This document shows positions 1 through 6,972 of a DNA stretch of 64,000 bases, one piece after another. This DNA is from Tepidibacter aestuarii (lineage in GTDB: Bacteria > Bacillota > Clostridia > Peptostreptococcales > Peptostreptococcaceae). Numbering within the stretch: the stretch's first letter is position 1; every line of letters begins with the position of its first letter. The position numbers were made by a program, and so were the translations under genes. Where the stretch lies: positions 1,054,001-1,118,000 of the forward strand of contig NZ_OW235315.1 of the NCBI RefSeq assembly GCF_934924865.1, written 5' to 3'. A model generated the notes under the pieces. It was not told the DNA's origin. It was given only the letters and a program-made list of their open reading frames with translations, and made no database searches.

Positions 1-807
1 AAGATTATAAAAGAAGGAAATGTATTTGTAAATAATAAGAAAGAAAAGTCTAGATACATAACTAAGATAAATGATAAAATAAATTTAAATATACCAAAGC
101 CTAAGGAATTAGAGGTTGAGGCTGAAAATATAGATATAGATATAGTTTATGAAGATGATGATGTATTGGTAGTAAACAAGCCACAGGGAATGGTTGTCCA
201 TCCTGCACCGGGAAATTATACTGGTACATTGGTCAATGCTATACTTTATCATTGTAGGGATAATTTGTCTTCTATAAACGGAGTTATAAGACCGGGAATA
301 GTTCATAGAATAGACAAAGATACATCTGGACTTTTGATGATAGCAAAGAACAATAATGCACACAATTTTTTATCAGAGCAATTAAAAGAGCACACTATAA
401 CTAGAAAATATCATATGATAAGTTATGGAGTATTAAAAGAAGATACTATGACTGTTGATGCACCTATTGCAAGACATCCTGTTGATAGACTTAAAATGGC
501 AATAGTTGAAGGTGGCAAAAGGGCTGTAACCCACTTTAAAGTATTGAAAAGATTTGAAAAATACACTTATGTGGAAGCTCAGCTTGAAACGGGTAGAACT
601 CATCAAATAAGAGTTCATATGGCTAGTAAAAGACATCCATTAGTGGGAGACCCTGTATATGGACCAAAAAATTCGAAATTTAAATTAAATGGACAAATGC
701 TACATGCTAAAACATTAGGATTTATACATCCTACTACAAAAGAGTATATGGAATTTAACTCGAATCTTCCCGATTATTTTGAAAAAATGTTAAATATACT
801 TGACTAA
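1..807 (+). CDS. rluD: 23S rRNA pseudouridine synthase RluD, 5'-truncated
   Basis: This enzyme makes pseudouridines in the helix 69 region of 23S rRNA. The reading frame is open from base 1, so the N-terminus lies outside the window. The first ~35 codons read like the end of an S4 RNA-binding domain (IKEGNVFVNN). They are followed by the catalytic domain with VNKPQGMVVHPAPGN and the signature HRIDKDTSG, whose Asp is the family nucleophile, and then ETGRTHQIRVH. Length and motifs fit the RluA/RluD family. It sits just upstream of pyrR, the usual neighbour in Clostridia and Bacilli. RluD rather than a close RluA-type paralog is inferred from context and the S4 domain. Confidence 0.9.
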   Translation, partial: KIIKEGNVFVNNKKEKSRYITKINDKINLNIPKPKELEVEAENIDIDIVYEDDDVLVVNKPQGMVVHPAPGNYTGTLVNAILYHCRDNLSSINGVIRPGIVHRIDKDTSGLLMIAKNNNAHNFLSEQLKEHTITRKYHMISYGVLKEDTMTVDAPIARHPVDRLKMAIVEGGKRAVTHFKVLKRFEKYTYVEAQLETGRTHQIRVHMASKRHPLVGDPVYGPKNSKFKLNGQMLHAKTLGFIHPTTKEYMEFNSNLPDYFEKMLNILD

Positions 808-849
808 AATAAGTTAAGGTGATAAAATTTTAAAAAAGTGAATAACAAA

Positions 850-950
850 CCTTTAATTACAGTACAGAGAGACTGGCAAGGATTATACGTAAATTAATTA
901 CGTTTTACATGCGTATTATAACTTCTTGCCTTTGGGTGAGAAGTTTTTTA
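850..950 (+). promoter_or_regulatory. PyrR-binding transcription attenuator upstream of pyrR
   Basis: A PyrR-type RNA element. The binding hairpin is CAGT-ACAGAGAG-ACTG (860-875) on a lower stem CCTTT/AAGG (850-854/878-881). GGCAAG (875-880) can pair instead with CTTGCC (925-930) as an antiterminator. The terminator is AACTTCT/AGAAGTT (920-945) followed by T6. The antiterminator uses bases from both the PyrR hairpin and the terminator, so the three structures exclude each other. PyrR-UMP binding should therefore favour termination. The loop matches the second element at 1521. Pairings were read by eye. Confidence 0.85.
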
Positions 951-968
951 TATATTGTGGAGGTGTAA

Positions 969-1508
<540 letters not shown>

Positions 1509-1520
1509 ATAATGTTTTGA

Positions 1521-1589
1521 CCTTTTAAATCAGTACAGAGATGCTGAAAAGGGGAGATTATATTCTCCCTCCTTAAAAAATGAAGGAGG
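1521..1589 (+). promoter_or_regulatory. PyrR-binding leader of uraA that sequesters the Shine-Dalgarno sequence
   Basis: The PyrR hairpin is CCTTTT (1521-1526)/AAAAGG (1547-1552) with CAG-TACAGAGATG-CTG at the top. Downstream, CCTCCTT (1568-1574) pairs perfectly with AAGGAGG (1583-1589), which is the ribosome binding site of uraA (ATG at 1597). In the alternative fold, AAGG-GGAG (1549-1556) pairs with CTCC and CCTT (1565-1574), which would free the ribosome site. The PyrR hairpin uses the same AAGG, so PyrR binding should hide the site. The stem is also followed by TATTTTT, so weak termination is possible. The switch mechanism is inferred from pairing. Confidence 0.75.
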
Positions 1590-1596
1590 TATTTTT

Positions 1597-2865
1597 ATGC
1601 AAGAGAAAGTATTAAACACGTCTATTGAAACACCTATAGTAGAAAAAAATATAGGTGTTAATGAAAATCTGAAAAAAGCTATACTGGCGATACAACACTT
1701 ATTTGCAATGTTTGGAGCGACAGTTTTAGTACCTATCTTAACGGGATTTGATCCATCGGTAGCTTTAGTATCAGCAGGACTTGGAACTTTAATATTCCAC
1801 TTAGTCACAAAGGGAATGGTTCCTGTATTCTTAGGATCAAGTTTTGCATTCATACCTGTAATAATCACAGTTAAAGAACTATATAATGGAGATTTAGCTT
1901 ATGCACAAGGTGGAATAATAGTAGCTGGAATGATATATATACTTATGTCTTTAATAGTTAAAACAGTTGGGATTGAAAAAGTAAAAAAATATTTCCCGGC
2001 ACAAGTTACAGGACCTATGATTGTTGTAATAGGGCTTAATCTTATACCGGTTGCATTTGGAATGGCATCAGGAAACTTTATAGTAGCAATAGCAACTTTA
2101 TCTACTGCACTTTTAATAACATTATTCGCAAAAGGATTTATAAAGCAACTTTCTATTCTAATAGCTGTAGCAACAGGATATATACTATCACTTAGCTTAG
2201 GACTGATAGATACAAATATTATAAAAGAAGCTTCTTGGGTTATGGTTCCAAACTTCACATTACCTAAGTTTGATATAGGAGCAATAGCAATAATAGCACC
2301 AGTAGTACTAGCAGTTTTCATGGAGCATATAGGAGATGTAACAACTAATGGAGCAGTTGTAGGAAAGGACTTCATAAAAAATCCAGGACTTAACAGAACA
2401 TTAATAGGGGATGGACTTGCAACAATAGTTGGAGGATTCATAGGAGGACCTGCTAATACAACGTATGGAGAAAATACAGGAGTACTTGCAATAACTAAAA
2501 ACTACGATCCATCTATACTTAGAATAACAGCTGTGTTTGCCATAACACTTGGATGTATAAGCAAAGTTGGAATAGTTTTAAGAACAATACCAACACCAGT
2601 TATGGGCGGAATAAGTTTAATGTTGTTCTCTATGATAGCTATAATAGGAGTTAAGACAGTAAAAAATAGCGATATAGAATTTAAAGCATCTAATTTAATA
2701 ACAATGGGATCTATACTAATCATAGGATTTGGAACAAACTATCTTCAAGGTAAAGGAATATCAATAGGAATACCAGTAACTGAAACTGTTAAAATAACAG
2801 GACTTAGCCTTGCAGCTATAGTAGGGATAGTTTTAAATAGAGTACTTAATAGAAATTCGATATAA
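1597..2865 (+). CDS. uraA: Uracil permease (NCS2/UraA family)
   Basis: A uracil:proton symporter of the nucleobase-cation symporter 2 family in the cytoplasmic membrane. It brings in uracil for salvage through phosphoribosyltransferase. The 422 residues contain many hydrophobic helices. The family region is recognisable in FMEHIGDVTTNGAVVGKDF, with the helix 8 Glu, and in GDGLATIVGGFIGGPANTTYGENTGVLAITK, with the substrate-site Glu of NTTYGENTG. The ATG at 1597 follows AAGGAGG, which lies in a PyrR-controlled stem. Xanthine permeases share the fold, but the pyrR neighbour and PyrR leader make uracil the likely substrate. Confidence 0.95.
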   Translation: MQEKVLNTSIETPIVEKNIGVNENLKKAILAIQHLFAMFGATVLVPILTGFDPSVALVSAGLGTLIFHLVTKGMVPVFLGSSFAFIPVIITVKELYNGDLAYAQGGIIVAGMIYILMSLIVKTVGIEKVKKYFPAQVTGPMIVVIGLNLIPVAFGMASGNFIVAIATLSTALLITLFAKGFIKQLSILIAVATGYILSLSLGLIDTNIIKEASWVMVPNFTLPKFDIGAIAIIAPVVLAVFMEHIGDVTTNGAVVGKDFIKNPGLNRTLIGDGLATIVGGFIGGPANTTYGENTGVLAITKNYDPSILRITAVFAITLGCISKVGIVLRTIPTPVMGGISLMLFSMIAIIGVKTVKNSDIEFKASNLITMGSILIIGFGTNYLQGKGISIGIPVTETVKITGLSLAAIVGIVLNRVLNRNSI

Positions 2866-2881
2866 AAAGATTGATAAAATT

Positions 2882-2918
2882 AAAAGAGCTACCTATATTT
2901 TGTAGGTAGTTCTTTTTT
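2882..2918 (+). terminator. Rho-independent terminator after uraA
   Basis: The arms AAAAGA-CTACCTA and TAGGTAG-TCTTTT (2882-2895/2903-2916) run into a T-tract. The A-rich 5' arm means it could also end transcription of the convergent gene at 2948. Confidence 0.85.
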
Positions 2919-2947
2919 ATGTTGATTATCAAAAAATATATAATTTT

Positions 2948-3430
2948 TTAAGCAACTTTTTTTACATCTGAATCAGAGGTTTTGATTTTAAAAGCTAGAA
3001 CGCCAGCTTTATCAGATAGATAACCTAAAATAGAACCACATAATAGCCCTATAGCTGCCATTTTAAAGTCTCCATTTAAACCAAATGTTATGAAACAACC
3101 TATAAAAGTACAAGGTACACAAGAAAACATTTTGAATCTAGATTGATAAATTAATATAACTGTTACAAATCCACATGTAAGTAAGTTTGTGATCATAGGG
3201 ATATCTATTAGCGAACTTATATAAATTGTAAGACTTGCCCAGAATACGCCACTTAAATTGCATGTATAAGATTTGATCATCTTTTTAATGGAATCGGTTT
3301 CATCTGCCACACAAAAACTAGTCCAACCAGCAAAACCAACCCACACAAATATTCCACCTAAAGCACTTATATTAGACCAAGCAAAGGCCAAAATTGCTGA
3401 AAATAAAGAAGCTAACAATAATTCACTCAC
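2948..3430 (-). CDS. DUF1097 family membrane protein
   Basis: A small integral membrane protein of about 160 residues, mostly hydrophobic, with four to five predicted transmembrane segments and a charged C-terminus (KTSDSDVKKVA). It resembles the DUF1097 family, whose biochemical function is not established. Two starts compete: an ATG at 3439 directly abutting AGAAAGG, and a GTG at 3430 spaced 9 bases from it. The GTG has the better spacing and is used here. It is convergent with uraA and stands alone. The first residues (SELLLASLFSAILAFAW) form a membrane segment. Transport or stress roles cannot be inferred. Confidence 0.7.
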   Translation of the reverse strand: MSELLLASLFSAILAFAWSNISALGGIFVWVGFAGWTSFCVADETDSIKKMIKSYTCNLSGVFWASLTIYISSLIDIPMITNLLTCGFVTVILIYQSRFKMFSCVPCTFIGCFITFGLNGDFKMAAIGLLCGSILGYLSDKAGVLAFKIKTSDSDVKKVA

Positions 3431-3583
3431 AATAATCATCCTTTCTCTAATAAATATATTAGGAAAATATATTATAACAGTAAAGTATGAATAATGTAAA
3501 GAAAATTTTGAATTAAGGAATTATATTTTAAAGTGGAAAGCTAGAAATTTAATATTTCATCAATAAGATTTTAAGATTAAATT

Positions 3584-3621
3584 AATAAGACCTGTATGTA
3601 TGAAAACACTCAGGACTTATT
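3584..3621 (-). terminator. Inverted repeat, weak terminator candidate after the PPOX gene
   Basis: AATAAGACCTG (3584-3594) and CAGGACTTATT (3611-3621) form an 11-bp stem with one mismatch. It lies 30 bases past the stop codon of the minus-strand gene at 3651. The expected T-run is poor (TTAATTTAA), so termination is possible but unproven. Confidence 0.4.
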
Positions 3622-3650
3622 GACAGATTATCTTATATTTATAGTAACAA

Positions 3651-4055
3651 CTATAGAGTGTATTCTACAGGAGGATTTCCAGAAAAGTCACAGATAACTG
3701 CTTGTGAATCTTCTAGATAGAAAATTTCAAATGTTGGATTTTCTGGTGTTTGGTATATTGATTTTACAAGGTTACTGCTTTCAAGTACAGCCTTTTTAAT
3801 TTCTACATCAGTAGAGAATACAGCTTTTCCGCTTAATCTAATCCATGCAAATGTTGGGCTTGAAGTTGTAATTTCAATATATGGACACTCTTTAAGTTGT
3901 GCAAAAACATCTTTTTGATTGCTAGTACAGAAATATAGCTTTTCATCTTTCTCAAGCATAAATTGGAAAGGGCGCACCTTAGGCTTATTATCTAATCCAA
4001 TTGTTGCAAAATATTGTACTGGGTTTTCACTTAAAAAATTTACTACTTCCTTCAT
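3651..4055 (-). CDS. Pyridoxamine 5'-phosphate oxidase-like FMN-binding protein
   Basis: A protein of 134 residues with the split-barrel flavin-binding fold of the pyridoxamine-5'-phosphate oxidase superfamily. The N-terminal motif FLSENPVQYFATIGLDNKPKVRPFQFMLEKDEKLYFCTSNQKDVFAQLKECP-type layout can be followed as three pieces: YFATIGLDN, KVRPFQF and LYFCTSNQKDV. These are typical of small clostridial FMN proteins annotated as flavin reductase or 'pyridoxamine oxidase family'. The start is the ATG at 4055 behind AAGGAGA; the longer frame to 4097 lacks a ribosome site. It is divergent from an HxlR regulator, which probably controls it. True pyridoxine biosynthesis is unlikely at this length. 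Confidence 0.75.
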   Translation of the reverse strand: MKEVVNFLSENPVQYFATIGLDNKPKVRPFQFMLEKDEKLYFCTSNQKDVFAQLKECPYIEITTSSPTFAWIRLSGKAVFSTDVEIKKAVLESSNLVKSIYQTPENPTFEIFYLEDSQAVICDFSGNPPVEYTL

Positions 4056-4100
4056 ATTTAACATCTCCTTATAAAAGTAATATATTATTTTATACATTTT

Positions 4101-4240
4101 GAAGTACTTAAAGGTGCTAATGAAATTTTTATTTAACTGTTTTGGGTTAATTTATAGTGGCCGCGTGTATATAATAAATGCTATAGTATATTAGTGCAAG
4201 TAAGCACTTGAAAGTACTATAGGTACCTAGAGGTAACTAA
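4101..4240. promoter_or_regulatory. Divergent regulatory region with repeated dyads, probable HxlR operators
   Basis: This region separates the PPOX gene from hxlR. Two related segments lie near the two genes: GAAGTACTTAAAGGTGCTAA (4101-4120) and GAAAGTACTATAGGTACCTA (4210-4229). They contain the perfect palindromes AAGTACTT (4102-4109) and TAGGTACCTA (4220-4229). CAAGTAAGCACTTG (4197-4210) is a further dyad. A TATAAT at 4170-4175 could be a -10 box. HxlR-family regulators usually bind dyads between themselves and a divergent target; the assignment to this regulator is inferred. Confidence 0.5.
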
Positions 4241-4254
4241 TAGGAGGGGATTTT

Positions 4255-4611
4255 GTGAAGAAAGAATTACCACTTTGTCCAGTTGAAATAACTCTTACAC
4301 TTATAGGAGATAAGTGGAAGGTGCTGATATTAAGAGACCTTATAAATGGAACTAAGCGTTTTGGAGAATTAAAAAAATCTATAGGCTCAATTAGTCAAAA
4401 AGTTCTTACTCAACAATTACGTTCTATGGAAGAAGATGGGCTCATTGAGAGAAAAGTCTATGCCGAAGTGCCACCAAAGGTTGAATACTCTCTAACTGAA
4501 ATAGGAAGTAGTCTTAAACCAATACTTGATTCTATGTGGGAATGGGGAGAAAATTATAAAGAGCAGATGAATGCAAGAAAACAAAAAACAATTTATGAAA
4601 AATCAATATAA
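4255..4611 (+). CDS. HxlR-family winged-helix transcriptional regulator
   Basis: A 118-residue winged helix-turn-helix regulator. Family hallmarks are the N-terminal Cys-Pro (LPLCPVEITLTLIGDKWKVLILRDL in outline: CPVE, GDKW, LILRDL), then GTKRFGELKKSI, the recognition helix ISQKVLTQQLRSMEEDGLIERKVY, and YSLTEIGSSLKPIL. Cys8 matches the redox-sensing N-terminal cysteine known in HypR/YodB-type members, so sensing of electrophiles, disulfide stress or hypochlorite is plausible. The GTG at 4255 follows AGGAGGGG. It is divergent from a flavin protein, the classic arrangement for this family. The inducer is unknown. Confidence 0.85.
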   Translation: MKKELPLCPVEITLTLIGDKWKVLILRDLINGTKRFGELKKSIGSISQKVLTQQLRSMEEDGLIERKVYAEVPPKVEYSLTEIGSSLKPILDSMWEWGENYKEQMNARKQKTIYEKSI

Positions 4612-4629
4612 AATATCATTACTTTAAAC

Positions 4630-4677
4630 AACACCCTTATATTTTACCTAGTGAATGGTGATATTTGGGTGTTATTT
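4630..4677 (+). terminator. Possible terminator after hxlR
   Basis: AACACCC (4630-4636) and GGGTGTT (4667-4673) form a 7-bp stem with a long loop, followed by ATTTG. The short T-run makes this a moderate call. Confidence 0.45.
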
Positions 4678-4905
4678 GATTATCAATATATTCCTACTAA
4701 TATTAAAAGGTTTCGTTATGATTGTTTTTGGTCTAATAATAACATTATGGAATTGAGGAAAAGATTATATAATAAGTGTAGTCTCTTAGTGCATAGAGGT
4801 AATCTTGTTAGACTATGCTGTTCTGTTATTGCTGAAAGTATTACTACATTATTATTTTGGATATATAAAATTATACATTTAAAAAATCAATTAAAATTAT
4901 TATTA
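4678..4905 (+). other. Gap between hxlR and the VOC gene with no convincing gene
   Basis: About 300 bases lie between the hxlR stop and the next start. A 91-codon frame runs through from a GTG at 4651 into the VOC gene, but it has no ribosome site and an unnatural composition. A different frame reads as hydrophobic peptide interrupted by two stops (roughly 4656-4755, then on to 4900). This could be a decayed small membrane-protein gene or chance in AT-rich DNA. I see no promoter I trust here. Confidence 0.25.
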
Positions 4906-4918
4906 GGAGGAATACTCT

Positions 4919-5296
4919 ATGTTTAAGCGCATCGACCATATAGCATTTATTGTTGAGGATAGAACTAAATCTATAAATTTTTATGAAGAGCATTTTGGCT
5001 TTAAAAAATATTATGAACATGATGTGCCTATAGAAACAGTAGAAAAAATAGTTTATCTTAAACTAGGAGATACGACTTTAGAGCTGATACACATACCGAA
5101 TGGCTCGATAAATAAAGGATTTCATTTCTGTCTTGAGAGTGATAATTTTGACGAGGATTATATCCGTTTAATAGATGCTGGTATTCCTGTTGATACTAAG
5201 CCTCACCCTGTTGGAGCAAGAGAGATAAGAGAAAAAGGATGGCGTAGAGTAGTGTTTATCGGTCCTGATGAAGAATTGATAGAATTTAGAGGATAA
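4919..5296 (+). CDS. VOC (glyoxalase/bleomycin-resistance) superfamily protein
   Basis: A 125-residue vicinal-oxygen-chelate protein. The N-terminal repeat starts IDHIAFIVEDRTKSINFYEEHFGF with a candidate metal-ligand His in RIDHI. The first module ends TTLELIHIPNG, and the second carries FHFCLESDNFDEDYIRLIDAGI and ends RVVFIGPDEELIEFRG, where the last Glu is a usual metal ligand. The ATG follows TTAGGAGG. Members include glyoxalase I, methylmalonyl-CoA epimerase, dioxygenases and antibiotic-binding proteins. The length fits glyoxalase-like lyases, but no substrate can be assigned. It sits between HxlR and the AraC fusion in the accessory block. Confidence 0.8.
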   Translation: MFKRIDHIAFIVEDRTKSINFYEEHFGFKKYYEHDVPIETVEKIVYLKLGDTTLELIHIPNGSINKGFHFCLESDNFDEDYIRLIDAGIPVDTKPHPVGAREIREKGWRRVVFIGPDEELIEFRG

Positions 5297-5428
5297 AAAC
5301 TTACAGCATAAGACAACCTAAATTTAAATAACATTTTAGCTTTACTATAAAGAAGATTATTAGGTGTTGTTGATGGTTGTGTTCAAATTAAATTTTACAG
5401 TGGATTACTGCAATACTAAGGAGATAAT

Positions 5429-6883
5429 ATGAACAAGGTAGAAAAGATTGAATTTAAAAATAACAAAAAAAATAAAGGTTTTGAAATTATATCCTTAAAA
5501 AGTTTTTTTGAATCTGCTAATACCTCTTTCATAAGAAAGTATTTTCGTACTAATTTTTACACTTTGATTTTTGTTACTGAAGGTAAGTGTATTCATGAAG
5601 TTGATTTTTTAGAATACACCATTAAAGCAGGCGAAATATTAATTATTTCAAAGGATCGTATTCATAGATATAATGAGTTTAATAATGTACAGGGGTATTT
5701 AATCATGTTTACAGAGGGTTTTTTATGTGAATTTTTAAGTAATAATACTTCTGAAGTCAAAGATTTGTTTAAGCAAAGCTACATGAACCCATATATTAAT
5801 TTTATGGATTTATATACTTCAACGTTAATAAAACTTTTAGATGTAATACATGATATGTACACAAATGAATATGGTATTATAGATTACAATGTAATCGCTT
5901 CAGCTTTTAGAACCTTCGCACTATTAATATTAAACAATATCTTAGGAGAAGATACATCAAAACAGAGCAAAAATGAAATTTTTGTAAAGTTTACTGAATT
6001 AGTTGAAGAACATATTAATAAAGAGAAAACTGTAGAAGGCTATGCTAATATGATGCATGTTTCCAAAAAGACAGTTAATTTAATGACACGAAAAGCGATT
6101 GATATGTCAGCAAAGCAATATATTATTCAACAACTTATTTTAAAAATAAAACTTAAGCTCTCCTTTGAACAAAAGAGTATAAGTGAAATTGCCAATGAAG
6201 TCGGTTTTACAGAATCATCTAATCTGACAAGATTTTTTAAAAAATATACAGGCGTTAATCCTAGAGAATTTAGAAGTATGAATAGGGAAGGCAGTAATAA
6301 CGTGATAAGGAGTGAAAGTATGGATTTAAATGCTATAAAGGAAGCTATTGAAACAAAGGTATATCACATCGATTCTGATACAAAAGTTCCTCTCCATGAA
6401 CATGCAACTCAAGATGAAGTATTTTATTGTATAAAAGGTTCAGGATTTGGAGTATTAGCAGATAAGGAAGTTGAGTTACAGGTAGGGGATGTATTTATTG
6501 CTCCCGCGGGAACAATGCATTCTCTTAGAAGTGATGGAAATCTTTATGTAACAGCTTCTCTTATACCTGTAAATAGAATTATTTGTCATTGTAAACAAGT
6601 TAGTTATGGTGATATTAGGAAAGCAATGGTTGGTGGTGCTCGTACTATAGAGGAAATAGAAGAAATTACAGGAGCAGGAACGGGTTGCGGCAATTGTATT
6701 GAAGATATAAAAAAAATATTATCATTAGCCTGTGGATGCAATAATATTTCTATTGAAGCTGTAGTTGATGCAGTTAAAGGTGGAGCAGATACAGTTGAAA
6801 AAATTGGAGAATTAACAGGAGCGGGTACTAATTGTGGAAAGTGTAAAGCTTTAATACAAAATATAATTGATACAAACAAGTAA
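5429..6883 (+). CDS. AraC-type regulator fused to a cupin and two BFD-like [2Fe-2S] domains
   Basis: A 484-residue protein with four parts. Residues ~1-170 are an AraC-style cupin sensor domain (VTEGKCIHEVDFLEYTIKAGEILII). Residues ~190-290 are the AraC helix-turn-helix pair (VEEHINKEKTVEGYANMMHVS; SISEIANEVGFTE; FFKKYTGVNPREFR). Residues ~298-383 are a second cupin with metal-ligand candidates His323, His325, Glu330 and His364. Residues 384-484 are two BFD-like [2Fe-2S] modules with Cys386/388/420/423 and Cys435/437/469/472. The start follows AAGGAGAT. An iron-, redox- or ligand-responsive regulator is likely by inference. The junction at residue 298 carries an intact internal ribosome site, so the 3' half may also be translated alone. 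Confidence 0.85.
   Translation: MNKVEKIEFKNNKKNKGFEIISLKSFFESANTSFIRKYFRTNFYTLIFVTEGKCIHEVDFLEYTIKAGEILIISKDRIHRYNEFNNVQGYLIMFTEGFLCEFLSNNTSEVKDLFKQSYMNPYINFMDLYTSTLIKLLDVIHDMYTNEYGIIDYNVIASAFRTFALLILNNILGEDTSKQSKNEIFVKFTELVEEHINKEKTVEGYANMMHVSKKTVNLMTRKAIDMSAKQYIIQQLILKIKLKLSFEQKSISEIANEVGFTESSNLTRFFKKYTGVNPREFRSMNREGSNNVIRSESMDLNAIKEAIETKVYHIDSDTKVPLHEHATQDEVFYCIKGSGFGVLADKEVELQVGDVFIAPAGTMHSLRSDGNLYVTASLIPVNRIICHCKQVSYGDIRKAMVGGARTIEEIEEITGAGTGCGNCIEDIKKILSLACGCNNISIEAVVDAVKGGADTVEKIGELTGAGTNCGKCKALIQNIIDTNK
6308..6322 (+). promoter_or_regulatory. Internal ribosome binding site and in-frame ATG inside the AraC fusion gene
   Basis: AAGGAG (6308-6313) lies 6 bases before an in-frame ATG at 6320, exactly where the AraC part ends and the cupin-BFD part begins. 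It could start a separate 187-residue cupin-BFD-BFD protein. Alternatively it is the scar of two genes that merged by loss of a stop codon. Confidence 0.5.
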
Positions 6884-6921
6884 TTTAATAACATATTTCC
6901 AGTCATATTATGTATATATAT

Positions 6922-6959
6922 AAAGATAGCACTGACTAAAATCAATGCTATCTTTTATT
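6922..6959. terminator. Bidirectional terminator between the AraC fusion gene and rqcH
   Basis: AAGATAGCA (6923-6931) and TGCTATCTT (6946-6954) form a perfect stem with T-rich 3' and A-rich 5' flanks. It can serve both convergent genes. Confidence 0.85.
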
Positions 6960-6972
6960 AATTTAGATATGT

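Noticed and set aside
1899..2441. 180-codon minus-strand frame inside uraA
   Set aside because: It is antisense to a clear permease gene, has no ribosome site, and its composition is that of the complement of hydrophobic codons.
4651..4926. 91-codon plus-strand frame before the VOC gene
   Set aside because: It has no ribosome site, an implausible composition, and overlaps the true VOC start, which has AGGAGG.
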